A DNA stretch of 64,000 nucleotides from Smittia aterrima (GCA_033063855.1 CP093831.1:24986001-25050000); one strand, 5' to 3'; shown: positions 1-10,113, numbered from the stretch's first letter. Numbers and translations: made by a program. Notes: generated by a model not told the origin, from the letters alone.

Positions 1-2040
1 TGCTGATAGTCAAGGGTGGCTAGTCGAGAAAGAGATTTCATTTTAAATTATTCAAAAGAGAGAAAAAGATTTTTTGTCTTTGAATCACAGAAAACTTCTT
101 CAAAGTCGTGGTCATCCTATCTCTCCCCTGATATCATGTTTGCTTTCTAATTTTTCTATGTTTTCCCTTCGTCTTCCGAGTTAGACCCTCCTCGAGTTTT
201 AAACTTTCATACAACACCAACCAAAGCTTGTTTTTGGCTTGCACATTCAAGTCCTCAAATTAATTTCATCATGGTTGGTTCAAAATTGCTACGAAAAACT
301 AGAAAATAATTAAATTTAAATTTTAGACATTTTTTTGTAAAGGTTTTTGAGATTACTCTTCTAGGCAACCACATTGAGACAAGATACTTTGAATCATTAG
401 GAAAATTTTGTGTGGGAGCTTTCGCAAGTCTCTAATCGTTAATATTAACTTCGTTGGTTACGTAATTTACAAATGAATCTGATCATTAAAATTTGCTTTA
501 GAAAATCTTCTAAATTTAAGAAAAAAATTCATAATTAATGAGCTTACTTGCCACCTGCAGAGTCTGTTGACGTACATTAGGAGCATTAGCGATTCAAGTG
601 TTCACACTCAGCCTAAATTGAGCCATTTTCTTTAATTTCATGTTCTCCTTTCATGACACGGCTGGAAAATGTTAGTCAGGTAGGAAATGAAAAGGAATAG
701 ACCTCAAGGAGACTACGCCTTTGAAATTTTCTAATTAGCTCCGACGCTTTACCTCAGCGCGGAGGAAATTTACTTAACATTCCAAAGCGTTGCAAGGAAC
801 AGCGACTGCAAGGTTAATGGAAATGATGTATTCACGTCTTCTTTTTGAAAGACGACGCTCCGAGTTCCACATTATGTTTACACTAAAGAAATTAACTTCC
901 ACGACGAGTTTTAATTTTCTTTCTTTCGCTTTCTGACTATAAGACGACGCCGGGAGTAGTTTAAGTGGGGAAACAAGTTTCCTTGTGACACAAAAGCGTT
1001 GAGCAAAGAAAAAGGTTTCGAGATAATTAGACTCGGCATTAATTCAAAGCTTTTTGTGTGCTTTAAGATCGTTACTGAAATTACACGACTCAGTTGAGCT
1101 TTTGAAATAAACTCTTGATGAAGAAAGTTTCTCCTCAACGCGATGCTTTTAAATTGAGCAAACGGAGCGTCATAGAGATTAAAAATATCTCGTGAAATTG
1201 AATTTTATATCCAACAGGGAAATCTCACGGAAGGTTTTCCAAGAAATTAATAAAGCGAGTTTTTATAATTAACTCAAACAGCCAAGGCGTCAAAGTTTCT
1301 TTTCATTTTCAGCTCCGTCAGATGGAAATTTAATCTTGGAAATTCTGTTAATCTCTGAAGCGCCACCGATTGTCGTAGAAATCTATTCCGGGAAAGCAAA
1401 TGATTCGAAATGAAACCGAGATAAATAATTTGGTCAGTTGGAACTTCCATTGCTCTTCACAAACTCAGTTTGCGGTCGAGTTGGTTCCAAAAGCTCTTTG
1501 ACTAATGTGAATTCACTTTAGTTTACATTGTTTCATTTAAAAATTTCATGTTTAATTAGTCACAAATTCCATTAGTTGCTGAAGCTCTTGGTTTGCTCTT
1601 TTGATAGTCGAGAGACTCTTGTTTGCGCATTTTTTGTTCTGAAATATTTATAATCAAGTTCGTTTGAAAAAAGCTTTAATTGAATCAACATCACTTGAGA
1701 GTTGTTCGCTTTAAAGGAACATTTTGTAACGTTGAAGGCTCGAGAGCACTCACTTATGCTTACAGCTGCCGACTACATTTTGAAAAGAAACTAAAACAAT
1801 AATTCGTTTCAATGAAACTACATCTCTGATGAATTAACTCATTATTTCGTTAAAGTTTTACGGTGAAATTCGCGAAAAAAGAAAACTAAGCTTAAAGCTT
1901 TTCATCAGAACCTGTTTTTGTTTTGCATTAAAAGATGCGAAATTGCCGCTTAAATTTCATGAACAAAGAAATTATTTATCAGCAGTTCGTCAACAAAAAT
2001 AATTTTTCGATAGTTAAAGGCTGATAAATTTTCCTAAAAC
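1..2040. other. non-coding left flank
   Basis: I see no convincing coding exon on either strand; the open frames are short and AT-biased with no recognisable domain. The last 150 bases (from about 1895) resemble the stretches upstream of the zinc-finger genes at 6811 and 8818 (shared AGCTTTTCAT...GTTTTTGTTTTGC and GCCGCTTAA words), so they belong to the duplicated unit of that family. Confidence 0.6.
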
Positions 2041-2042
2041 CA

Positions 2043-2080
2043 GGTAGAAAGGTTATTTAAAGTGATACCTTCAATCAGTT
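2043..2080 (+). promoter_or_regulatory. core promoter of zinc-finger copy 1, TATA-Inr spacing shortened
   Basis: The family promoter GGTAGAAA followed by TATTTAAAG (2054-2062) and the initiator-like TCAGTT (2075-2080) is present. The distance from the first T of the TATA element to the A of the initiator is 23 bases, against 32-33 in the five other copies, so about 10 bp are missing. Promoter function is inferred from conservation and position. Confidence 0.55.
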
Positions 2081-2131
2081 TAGATCCAGATCTCGAACAG
2101 TTAACATCAGTAGTGAAATTTTAAGTTCGCC

Positions 2132-3437
2132 ATGAAAAATTTAAATCAAGAAATTATCGACAGCATTAAACAAGAAGAAGAGATCGAAGATGCGAGAGTT
2201 CCCGATCAGTTCACTGTTGTAGACTTCGTCGGCGATATCAAACATGAACCTGAGAGACATTTCGTGTTCATCATGCCAGACGATCCTGAACCAGAGGTCG
2301 ACGAGGAATTGAAGGAAATGGAAATTATTTTGAGGAAATTTGATATAAACTGGAAAATTAAATCAGAAATGTTTGAGAAGTATTTTGTTTGTGGAAATTG
2401 TGATTATGTAACTAATATGCCTAGTAACTTGAACAGACATTTGAAATCTTGTAAAGTTCTTGGAAAATGTGAGAAATGTTTCTTGATCGGTAAATCAGAA
2501 AATGTTGAAGAATGTGGTTTGTGCGATCTCAAATTTGACTGTAAAAACTGCAAGACGTTGCATCAAGCATCAAGATCATTGGAACGGATCAAATTGGCAT
2601 TGCAGCAAATGCGATCACAGAACTACAAACAAACAAAGTTTAAGACAACATTATCGGATTCATGTGAAGAAGTTTTCATGCGAAACTTGCAAACAAAACT
2701 ATTCATTGATTAAATCATTCAAAAATCATCAACAGCAATATCGTCACGGAATTTTCGCATCGGAACCAGAAACTAAATTTGATTGCAAAAAATGCATTCG
2801 ATCATTCGCAACTAAAACTAGTCTAAGAAATCATGAGAGACAGTTTCATAGTAAATTGAAGTTTCGTTGCGATATTTGTGGCAAAACATTTAAAAATAAG
2901 GTTGAAATACGAAATCATATTCAAATTCATTTCAAAGTTCCTTGTCCGATTTGTAAGCGAATGTTTGCTGAGAGTGTCCTTAAGAGACACATTGAGGAGC
3001 ATTCGATAACTTCAAAGTTTAAATGTGATAAGTGTGAGAAAGTTTATGTCAGCAAATATATTCTAAACAATCATAAAAAGGAAAGGCACGAGATTGAAGA
3101 AGTTCAATGCGATTTGTGCTCTAAAATGTTCAAGAACAAACTTTTAATAAGAAACCATATGAGAAGTCATTTGAAAGTTCCATGTCCAATTTGCACAAAG
3201 TCGATTAGTGAAAAGCATTTGAAAGATCACATGAAGTCGTCTCATTCATCAGGAGAAAAGACTCTGGCTTGTTCCATTGCGTGGTGCAAACAAAAGTTTA
3301 AAAATATGAAACAACTGAAAGATCACGAGAAAATTCACATCGGACCCGGAATCTACAAGTGTCCAAAGTGCGATTATCAATCAAAAACTATGCAGCATAT
3401 TAAAGATCACATGAAGATAATGTCACACAAAATTTGA
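2132..3437 (+). pseudogene. C2H2 zinc-finger gene copy 1, frameshifted
   Basis: The copy starts at ATG 2132 with MKNLNQEIIDSIKQEEE and the family block KHEPERHFVFIMPDDPEPE, then the first CxxC fingers. The frame that begins at the start codon runs off at 2713. The remaining fingers (from HQDHWNGSNWHC to the end HMKIMSHKI) are in another frame that stops at 3437. Comparison with the intact copies puts one extra base in CAAGCAT (2564-2570), where the others have six bases for two codons. The shortened promoter supports decay. A sequencing error at this one base would restore an ordinary gene of about 435 residues, so pseudogene status is likely but not proven. Confidence 0.75.
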
Positions 3438-3442
3438 GAAAT

Positions 3443-3762
3443 AATTATCAGTCTCACGCGAGAAAGTTTTCATGTGAAACTTGCAAACGAAACTTTTCAT
3501 TTAAATGTAATTTGAAAGCTCATCAACAGCAGCATCGCCACGGAGATTTCGAAATGGAACCGGAAATTGAATTTTATTGCAATAAATGTGTCAGATCATT
3601 TGCAAATAAAGATTTTTTCATCGTGAAATGAAGTTTTATTGCGATATTTGTGGCAAAAAACTAAAAACTAAACATAATTTACGAAAACACATTGACACTC
3701 ATCTCAAAATTTCTTGCCCGACTTGCAAACGCATGATAGCTGAGTATCGTCTTAAGGAATAG
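3443..3762 (+). pseudogene. zinc-finger gene fragment
   Basis: Beginning six bases after the stop of copy 1, this stretch encodes mid-array fingers of the family (YQSHARKFSCETCKRNF, then HRHGDFEMEPEIEFYCNKC). A frame change near 3610-3630 is followed by KFYCDICGKKLKTKHNLRKH and HLKISCPTCKRMIAEYRL, and the sequence ends at TAG 3760-3762. It has no start, no N-terminal block and no promoter, so it is a truncated duplicate of the middle of a family member. Confidence 0.8.
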
Positions 3763-3865
3763 TTAATGACCCTAAGTCTTTCAGAAGTTTCTAATCGAAA
3801 GAGGTATGCTGAATTCAAAAGAAACGTTAAAGCAACTTAAGCAAGTAGGTGAATATTCTAAGAAA

Positions 3866-3914
3866 CAGGTAGAAAAGGTATTTAAGGGATTTTATTTAAA
3901 AAATATCGTCAGTT
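3866..3914 (+). promoter_or_regulatory. core promoter of zinc-finger copy 2
   Basis: CAGGTAGAAAAGG leads into TATTTAAGG (3879-3887) and the initiator-like TCAGTTGAAG (3909 on); the TATA T to initiator A distance is 32. A further shared block GAACAGTTAACATC...GAAATTTTAAGTTCG leads to the ATG at 3966. Confidence 0.6.
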
Positions 3915-3965
3915 GAAGTAGGAACTTTGAACAGTTAACATCTAAAGAGAAATTTTAAGTTCGTT

Positions 3966-6128
3966 ATGGAAATTTTTTCTCAAGCAACCATCGGGAAGAT
4001 CAAACAAGAAGAAGAGATCGAAGATGCGAGAGTTCTCAATCAGTTCAAGTCCGCAAAAATTATCGACTTTTCTCAGCAGAAAATTGTCGGCAACGTTAAA
4101 CATGAACCGGAAAGACATTTTGTGTTTATTATGCCGGAAGATCCCGAGCCAGAGATCGAAGATGTCAAAGAAGTGGAAATTGTTTTGAGGAAATTTGATA
4201 GAAAATGGAAAATTAAATCAGAAATGTTTGAGAATTTTTTTGTTTGTGAAAACTGTGACTATGTAACTAATACGTCTTGTCACTTGAACAGACATTTGAA
4301 ATCTTGTAAAGTTCTTGGAAAATGTGAGAAATGTTTTTTGATGAGCAGAACAGAAAATAATAGAGAATGTGGTTTGTGTGATCTCAAATTTGACTGCTTC
4401 AACTGTAAAAGAAATCATCAGAATCAAGATCATAGAAAGGAATCACTTTGGTATTGCACCAAATGCGATTACAAAACTTCGAAAAGACTTCATCTTAGGC
4501 AACATTATCGGACTCACGCGAAGATATATTCATGCGAAACTTGCAAACAAAACTATTCATTGATTAAATCATTGAAACATCATCAATTGCAGTATGGTCA
4601 CGGATTTTTCGCATCGGGACAAGATTTTCATTGCGATATTTGTGGTAAAATAATCAAAACTAAGCCCGAATTAAAACAACACATGCAAACTCATTTTAAG
4701 ATTCCCTGTCCAATGTGTCAGCAATTGTTAGTAAAACCGTTTCTTAAGAAACACGTTGAAAGGCATTCGACAGTTGCTAAGTTTGAATGTGATAAATGTG
4801 AAAAAGTTTGCTTCAGCAACAGCCACTTATACCATCACAAAAAAATAAAACACGAGATTGATGAAGTTCAATGCGATTTGTGTTCTAAGATTTTTAGAAA
4901 TAAACTTATGTTAAGAGATCACATGAAAATACATTCAAAAGTTTCCTGCCACATTTGCGGAAAATTAAAAAGTAAAACTCAAATTAAAAAACACATCAAA
5001 TTGGATCACCCGTCACGACAGATGGCTTGTAACATAAAGGGCTGTCGAGAAATATTTCCTAATATCATAGAACTTAAGGAACACGAAGAAATTCATATTG
5101 GATTTAAAAGATACAAATGCTCAATGTGTGATCATCAAACGATCAATTTGACAGTAATGAAGAATCACATGAAAAACATTCACTGGGTATTTGAACCTTT
5201 TGAAGAAATATATCGCCAAGAAAACTTTGACAAGATCGACCAAGAAACAGAAAATCATTTTACTTTGCCAGAAAATGTAAAGACAGAAATCGAATATGAA
5301 GAAAATCTCGATCAATTCACATCACAAGAAATCGTCGGCGATATCAAACATGAGCCTGAAAGACATTTTGTTTTGATTATGCCAGAAGATCCGGATCCAG
5401 AAATCGAAAAAGTTAAAGAAGTGAAGATAACTTTAAGAAAGTTTGATCGAACGTTGAAAACTCAACCAGAATTGTTTAAAACTTTTCTCGTTTGTGGCAA
5501 ATGTGACTACGCAACTAAAATTTCGAGAAGTTTGGATCAACATTTTAAAGTTTGTAAAATCGTTCAAAAATGTGAAAATTGCTTTTTGATGAGCAAATCA
5601 GAAAACGTCAAAGTTTGTTACTTTTGTGATCTTAAATTTAATTGCGAGAACTGTAAGAAAGGTCACATCGATCGAGATCATCGCAAAGGCTTAAATTGGC
5701 ATTGCATCTATTGCGAATTCAAAACTTTAAGCCGAGAAAGCCTAAGAACACATTATCAAACTCATTTGATGAAGTTTTCTTGTGAAACTTGCAAACTAAA
5801 GTTCGCACGAAGTGCCAGATTAAAAAACCATCAACAGAACAATCGTCATGGAATTTACGCAACGGAATCAGAAATAAAATTTGAATGCAGATCATGCGTT
5901 CATTCGTTTGCCACTAAAGACGGATTGAAACAACACAAAAACGAAGTTCATAGTAGAAGGAAGTTTCATTGCGATGTTTGTGGAATAATAAATAAAAATA
6001 AACACGCCATACGAAGACACATGCAAAGTCATCTCAAAATTCCTTGCCCTGTTTGTAAACACAAGATTGCTGGTTATCGTATTAAGGATCACATTAGGAT
6101 GCATTCGCAAAATGCAAAGTTAAAATGA
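3966..6128 (+). CDS. double (fused) C2H2 zinc-finger protein, copy 2
   Basis: A single 720-residue open frame holds two family members joined head to tail. Module 1 has the N-terminal block at residues 45-62 and a finger array to about 405. A second copy of the block (KHEPERHFVLIMPEDPDPE, residues 461-479) and a second finger array follow. The second module has lost its own promoter and initiator ATG. Module 1 lacks one finger seen in the others: it jumps from HGFFASGQ straight to DFHCDICGK where the others have E-x-KF-x-C-x2-C-x12-H-x4-H. IKQEE and VKHEPE/IKHEPE fit the SUMO-acceptor pattern psi-K-x-E. Family knowledge suggests a nuclear DNA-binding regulator; targets are unknown. The frame ends at a TGA replacing a finger cysteine. 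Confidence 0.8.
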   Translation: MEIFSQATIGKIKQEEEIEDARVLNQFKSAKIIDFSQQKIVGNVKHEPERHFVFIMPEDPEPEIEDVKEVEIVLRKFDRKWKIKSEMFENFFVCENCDYVTNTSCHLNRHLKSCKVLGKCEKCFLMSRTENNRECGLCDLKFDCFNCKRNHQNQDHRKESLWYCTKCDYKTSKRLHLRQHYRTHAKIYSCETCKQNYSLIKSLKHHQLQYGHGFFASGQDFHCDICGKIIKTKPELKQHMQTHFKIPCPMCQQLLVKPFLKKHVERHSTVAKFECDKCEKVCFSNSHLYHHKKIKHEIDEVQCDLCSKIFRNKLMLRDHMKIHSKVSCHICGKLKSKTQIKKHIKLDHPSRQMACNIKGCREIFPNIIELKEHEEIHIGFKRYKCSMCDHQTINLTVMKNHMKNIHWVFEPFEEIYRQENFDKIDQETENHFTLPENVKTEIEYEENLDQFTSQEIVGDIKHEPERHFVLIMPEDPDPEIEKVKEVKITLRKFDRTLKTQPELFKTFLVCGKCDYATKISRSLDQHFKVCKIVQKCENCFLMSKSENVKVCYFCDLKFNCENCKKGHIDRDHRKGLNWHCIYCEFKTLSRESLRTHYQTHLMKFSCETCKLKFARSARLKNHQQNNRHGIYATESEIKFECRSCVHSFATKDGLKQHKNEVHSRRKFHCDVCGIINKNKHAIRRHMQSHLKIPCPVCKHKIAGYRIKDHIRMHSQNAKLK

Positions 6129-6371
6129 ATCAAGTGTAAGAAATTTTTCACTAACAAAAGAAAACTAAACTATCACAAGAAAACAAAACATGAGATTGAT
6201 CCAGTTAAGTGCGAATTATGTTCAAAGATACTTCATAACAAGACTCAACTTAGATATCACATGATACTCCACTTAAAGTTTCCATGTCGAATCTGCGGAA
6301 AACGTTATTTTCTTACTAAACGTTATTTGGAGGAGCACATGAAAAGTTTTCATTCATCAGAAGCAAATTAA
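6126..6371 (+). pseudogene. conserved finger tail beyond an in-frame TGA
   Basis: After the TGA at 6126-6128 the same frame stays open for 80 codons to TAA at 6369-6371 and encodes good family sequence (HKKTKHEIDPVKCELCSKIL, FPCRICGKRYF, LEEHMKSFHSSEAN). The TGA aligns with the first zinc-binding Cys of the family motif KCDKCEKV. A TGT/TGC to TGA mutation has therefore truncated copy 2, or the stop is read through. Even extended, the protein lacks the last two family fingers. Confidence 0.7.
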
Positions 6372-6830
6372 CTGCGTTATTATTACAAGAGCTCGAAGTT
6401 CGATCATCAGACAAAAGATTTCCAGAATTTATGTCACATAAAAATTAAAAATTGTTTTCAGAATAAAAATATTTTTGCCTAATTATGAAATAATATTTTT
6501 CATTTGCTTTTGATCTATATATTCCGTTGTTGAACAGTCTAAAAATAAAGATTTCAATAAAATTAAGCTTTTCATTTGAACCGGTTTTTGTTTTGCGTTA
6601 ATTGATGCGAAGTTGCCGCTTAATTTTTGTAAACAAGGAAACACATTTTCAGCATTTTCAAAAGAAAATTAATTTTTCTTTGTTGGTCGTTCTTCAGTTT
6701 ACCTTAAATCAGGTAGAAAAGATATTTAAAGTGATAACTTCAAACCGCCATCATCAGTTGAAGTCCAAATTTCGATCAGTGAACATCAGAAAAGAAATTT
6801 TCAATTCGCTATGGAAAATTTAAATCTAAA
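6273..6830 (+). repeat. direct repeat, unit A (gene tail, intergenic region, promoter)
   Basis: This stretch is repeated about 2.0 kb downstream (8245-8837): the coding tail FPCRIC...LEEHMKSFHSS, the 3' sequence AACTGCGTTATTA...AAGAGTTCGAAG-like, TTCATTTGCTTTTGATCTATA, CATTTGAACCGGTTTTTG, and the promoter down to ATGGAAAATTTAAAT. It marks the duplication unit that produced copies 3 and 4, consistent with unequal crossing-over. Confidence 0.75.
6710..6759 (+). promoter_or_regulatory. core promoter of zinc-finger copy 3
   Basis: CAGGTAGAAAAGA, TATTTAAAG at 6723-6731 and the initiator-like TCAGTTGAAG at 6754 on, with 33 bases from TATA T to initiator A. The leader ends ...AAAAGAAATTTTCAATTCGCT before the ATG at 6811. 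Confidence 0.6.
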
Positions 6831-8109
6831 AATAACCGAAAATATTAAACAAGAAGAAGCAGAGAACGAAGATGTGAGAGCTCTCGATCAATTCACTGCT
6901 GAAGAATTCGTCGGCGACATCAAACATGAGCCAGAAAGACATTTCGTGTTCATCATGCCGGACGATCCAGATCCGCCGGAGATCGAAGAAGTCGAAGAAG
7001 TGGAAATTGTTTTGAGGAAATTTGATAGAAGATGGAAAATTAAATCAGAAATGTTTGAGAATTATTTCGTTTGTGGCAAATGTGACTACGTTACTAAGAA
7101 ATCGAACCACTTGAACATACACTTTAAAAATCATCAAAAATGTGGAAAATGTTTTTTGATGTGCAAATCAGAAAATGGTAAAAATTGTAGTTTCTGTGAT
7201 CTCAAATTCGATTGCAAAAATTGCAAGACGAAGCATATCAATCAAGATCACTTCAAAGGATCAAATTGGTTCTGCACCAAATGCGATTACAGCACATTGA
7301 AGGAATCAACTCTAAAAGCACATTATCAGATTCATGTGAAAATTTTTTCTTGCGAAACATGCAAAAACCAGTTCGCACAAAAAGAAAAATTAAAGAATCA
7401 TCAACAGCAGCATCGCCACGGAAGCTTCACTTTGGAACCAGAAACAAAGTTTGAATGCAGATCATGCGTTCGATCGTTTCTAACTAAACAAGGTTTAACA
7501 CAACACGAAAAAACTGTTCATTGCAAAAAGAAGTTTCATTGCGATATTTGTGGGAAAACTACTAAAACTAAAATTTATCTACAAATTCACATGCAAACTC
7601 ATTTCAAAGTTCCTTGTCCGATTTGTCAGCGAATGTTTTCTGAGCGTTTTCTTAAGAGACACATTGAGAAGCATTCGAAAACTTCAAAGTTTAAATGTGA
7701 TGAATGTGAGAAATTTTATGCTAGCATGAATAGGCTAAACATTCATAAAAATTCAAAACACGAGATTGATCAAGTTCAATGCGATTTGTGCTCTAAAGCG
7801 TTCAGGAACAAAGTTTTGCTGAGAGGACATATGCGAGTTCATTTGAAAGTTCCATGTCAATTTTGCAGAAAGTCGATTAGTAGAACAAATTTGAAATGTC
7901 ACATGAAGTCGTCTCATTCATCCGGAGAAAAGTTTCTGGCTTGTAACATTGCGTGGTGCAAACAAAATTTTATAAATGCCAAAGAGTTGGCGGATCACGA
8001 GAAAATTCACATCGGAATAAGAGTTTACAAGTGTCCAAAGTGCCATTATCAGTCGAAAGATTTACAAGTTTTGAAAAAGCACATGAAAAGAAAACACAAA
8101 ACTCAATAA
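6811..8109 (+). CDS. C2H2 zinc-finger protein, copy 3 (intact)
   Basis: This is an intact 432-residue single-exon gene and a good reference for the family. It has an N-terminal IKQEEAE segment, then the block KHEPERHFVFIMPDDPD, an acidic stretch and VEIVLRKFDRRWK. About eleven cysteine-pair modules follow, including FVCGKCDYVT, WFCTKCDY, FSCETCKNQF, HCDICGKTTKTK, the short VPCPICQRMF knuckle, VQCDLCSK and the final YKCPKCHYQS. No ZAD, BTB or KRAB domain is visible. IKQE and IKHE both match the SUMO-acceptor pattern. Family knowledge supports a nuclear nucleic-acid-binding role; the specific function is not known to me. The start is fixed by agreement with five paralogues and by the shared leader. 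Confidence 0.9.
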   Translation: MENLNLKITENIKQEEAENEDVRALDQFTAEEFVGDIKHEPERHFVFIMPDDPDPPEIEEVEEVEIVLRKFDRRWKIKSEMFENYFVCGKCDYVTKKSNHLNIHFKNHQKCGKCFLMCKSENGKNCSFCDLKFDCKNCKTKHINQDHFKGSNWFCTKCDYSTLKESTLKAHYQIHVKIFSCETCKNQFAQKEKLKNHQQQHRHGSFTLEPETKFECRSCVRSFLTKQGLTQHEKTVHCKKKFHCDICGKTTKTKIYLQIHMQTHFKVPCPICQRMFSERFLKRHIEKHSKTSKFKCDECEKFYASMNRLNIHKNSKHEIDQVQCDLCSKAFRNKVLLRGHMRVHLKVPCQFCRKSISRTNLKCHMKSSHSSGEKFLACNIAWCKQNFINAKELADHEKIHIGIRVYKCPKCHYQSKDLQVLKKHMKRKHKTQ

Positions 8110-8232
8110 AAAAAATTGTCGCAAAATATTTTATTCGATTAAAACTATTTAATATGAAACAATAAATTAAATTTAATATTTAAAATTGATTCAGAATTCT
8201 TTTCGTTCTTTTAGGAATCTTCTTTTTTCAGA

Positions 8233-8337
8233 ATGTCTACGCGTCTAAAGTTCCCATGTCGGATCTGCGAAAAGTCGTTTACCAAAAGTTACTTGGAGGA
8301 GCACATGAAAAGTTTTCATTCATCAGAAACAAATTAA
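8233..8337 (+). pseudogene. zinc-finger C-terminal relic
   Basis: A 34-codon remnant (LKFPCRICEKSF, LEEHMKSFHSSETN, stop) repeats the tail found after the TGA of copy 2. It sits between copies 3 and 4 and is the start of direct-repeat unit B. It carries no complete finger array and has no promoter of its own. Confidence 0.75.
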
Positions 8338-8837
8338 CTGCGTTATTATACAAGAGTTCGAAGTTCGATCATCAGAAGAAAGATTTCCATAATATGAAAC
8401 AACAAACAAAACATGAAATTTTTGTCACATGAAATTAAAAATTGTTTTCAGAATAAAAATCTTTTCGTCACATTTCAAAATTATATTTTTCATTTGCTTT
8501 TGATCTATAGATTTCGTTGTTCAACGTTGAAACGTTATGATCTAAAAAAAATCAATTCTTCGCGAGAAAAGGAAATTAAGCTTTTCATTTGAACCGGTTT
8601 TTGTTTTGCGTTAATTGATGCGAAGTGGCCGCATAATTTTTGTAAACAAGGAAACACATTTTCAAAAGAAAAATTATTTTTTCTTTGTTGGTCGTTCTTT
8701 ATTTTCTATCTTAATTAAGGTAAAAAAGATATTTAAAGTGACAACTTTAAACCGTTACCGTCAGTTGAAGGCCAAACTTCGATCAGTCAACACCAGAAAA
8801 GAAATTTTAAACTCGCTATGGAAAATTTAAATCAAAA
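8245..8837 (+). repeat. direct repeat, unit B
   Basis: Second copy of the 6273-6830 segment, diverged by point changes and by a small insertion around 8525-8570 (AACGTTGAAACGTTATGATC). It lies upstream of copy 4 exactly as unit A lies upstream of copy 3, giving a duplication period of 2007 bases between the two start codons. Confidence 0.75.
8719..8766 (+). promoter_or_regulatory. core promoter of zinc-finger copy 4
   Basis: GGTAAAAAAGA, TATTTAAAG at 8730-8738 and TCAGTTGAAG at 8761 on; TATA T to initiator A distance 33. The leader CGATCAGTCAACACCAG and AAAAGAAATTTTAAACTCGCT continue to the ATG at 8818. Confidence 0.6.
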
Positions 8838-10113
8838 AATCATCGAAAATATTAAACAAGAAGTGGTGGCTGAGATCGAAGTTCTAGAACAATTCACAAT
8901 AGTAGAATTCGTCGGCGACATCAAACATGAACCAGAAAGACATTTCGTGTTTATCATGCCAGACGATCCAGAATCAGAGATCAAACAAGTAGAGGAAGTA
9001 AAAATTGTTTTGTGGAAATTTGATAGAAATTGGAAAACTAAATCAGAAATGTTTGAACATTATTTCGTTTGTGGCAAATGTGACTTTGCAGCTAAAGTAT
9101 CAAACAACTTGAAAAATCATTTGGAAACTTGTAAAAATCTTCAAAAATGTGGAAAATGTTTTTTCATAAGCAAATCAGAAAATTTTGAAGAATGTGGCTT
9201 ATGTGATCAAAAGTTTGACTGCAAAAAGTGCAAAACGAGTCATCAAAATCAAGATCATAGAAAGGAATCACTTTGGTATTGCACCAAATGCGATTACAAA
9301 AATTGGAACAAAAAAAAACTTAGAAGTCATTATCAGACTCACGCGAAGAAATATTCATGCGAAACTTGCAAACGAAACTTTACAAACAAACCTCATTTAA
9401 ATAATCATCAATTGCAGCATCGTCACGGTGTTTTCGCATCAGAACCAGAGACAAAATTTGAATGTACATCTTGCGTTCGATCATTTGCAACTAGAAAAGG
9501 AATGAAAAGGCATGAATATTCTGTTCATAGCAAAAAGAAGTTTGATTGTGATATTTGTGGAAAAATATCAAAAACTAAGATTCTTATACAAATTCACATG
9601 AACTTACATGTCAAAGTACCATGCCCTGTTTGTCAGCGAATGTTAGCTGAGCATAATCTTAAAAATCATGTTGAGAAGCATTCGATCACCGCAAATTTTA
9701 AGTGTAATGAATGTGACAGTGCTTTCTTCAGCATGAATAAACTAAACAATCATAAAAATACAAAACATGAGATTGATGAAGTTCAATGCGATTTGTGTTC
9801 GAAGATATACAGAAATAAAGATTCATTGAGGTCTCATATGAAAAATCATTTAAAGGTTTCTTGCCCGATGTGCACAAAAGTAACAAGTAAAAATAATATT
9901 CAACAACACATCAAAGATTTTCATTCGGCTGGAGAGAAGTTTTTGCTTTGTAGAATTTTCAGGTGCAGAACAAAATTCACAAATATCAAAGAACTGAGAG
10001 AGCACAATAAAATTCACATAGGACCTGGAATCTACAAATGCCCGGAGTGTGATCTTCAAGTAAAAGGTTTGGAAGTTATGAAGCAACACATAAGACGAAG
10101 TCATGAAACATAA
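8818..10113 (+). CDS. C2H2 zinc-finger protein, copy 4 (intact)
   Basis: An intact 431-residue single-exon paralogue of copy 3 with the same order of parts: MENLNQKIIENIKQE, block KHEPERHFVFIMPDDPE, acidic linker, FVCGKCDFAA, WYCTKCDYKN, YSCETCKRNF, FECTSCVRSF, FDCDICGKIS, the VPCPVCQRM knuckle, FKCNECDSAF, VQCDLCSKIY, the VSCPMCTK knuckle, and the two terminal fingers ending YKCPECDLQ. The N-terminal linker is slightly shorter than in copy 3. The product is probably a nuclear DNA-binding protein. It is the last member of the left cluster. Confidence 0.9.
   Translation: MENLNQKIIENIKQEVVAEIEVLEQFTIVEFVGDIKHEPERHFVFIMPDDPESEIKQVEEVKIVLWKFDRNWKTKSEMFEHYFVCGKCDFAAKVSNNLKNHLETCKNLQKCGKCFFISKSENFEECGLCDQKFDCKKCKTSHQNQDHRKESLWYCTKCDYKNWNKKKLRSHYQTHAKKYSCETCKRNFTNKPHLNNHQLQHRHGVFASEPETKFECTSCVRSFATRKGMKRHEYSVHSKKKFDCDICGKISKTKILIQIHMNLHVKVPCPVCQRMLAEHNLKNHVEKHSITANFKCNECDSAFFSMNKLNNHKNTKHEIDEVQCDLCSKIYRNKDSLRSHMKNHLKVSCPMCTKVTSKNNIQQHIKDFHSAGEKFLLCRIFRCRTKFTNIKELREHNKIHIGPGIYKCPECDLQVKGLEVMKQHIRRSHET

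Noticed and set aside
6126..6128. TGA as a selenocysteine codon.
   Set aside because: It replaces a structural zinc-ligand Cys in a zinc finger, not a redox motif; no SECIS hairpin was recognised, and a plain nonsense mutation is simpler.
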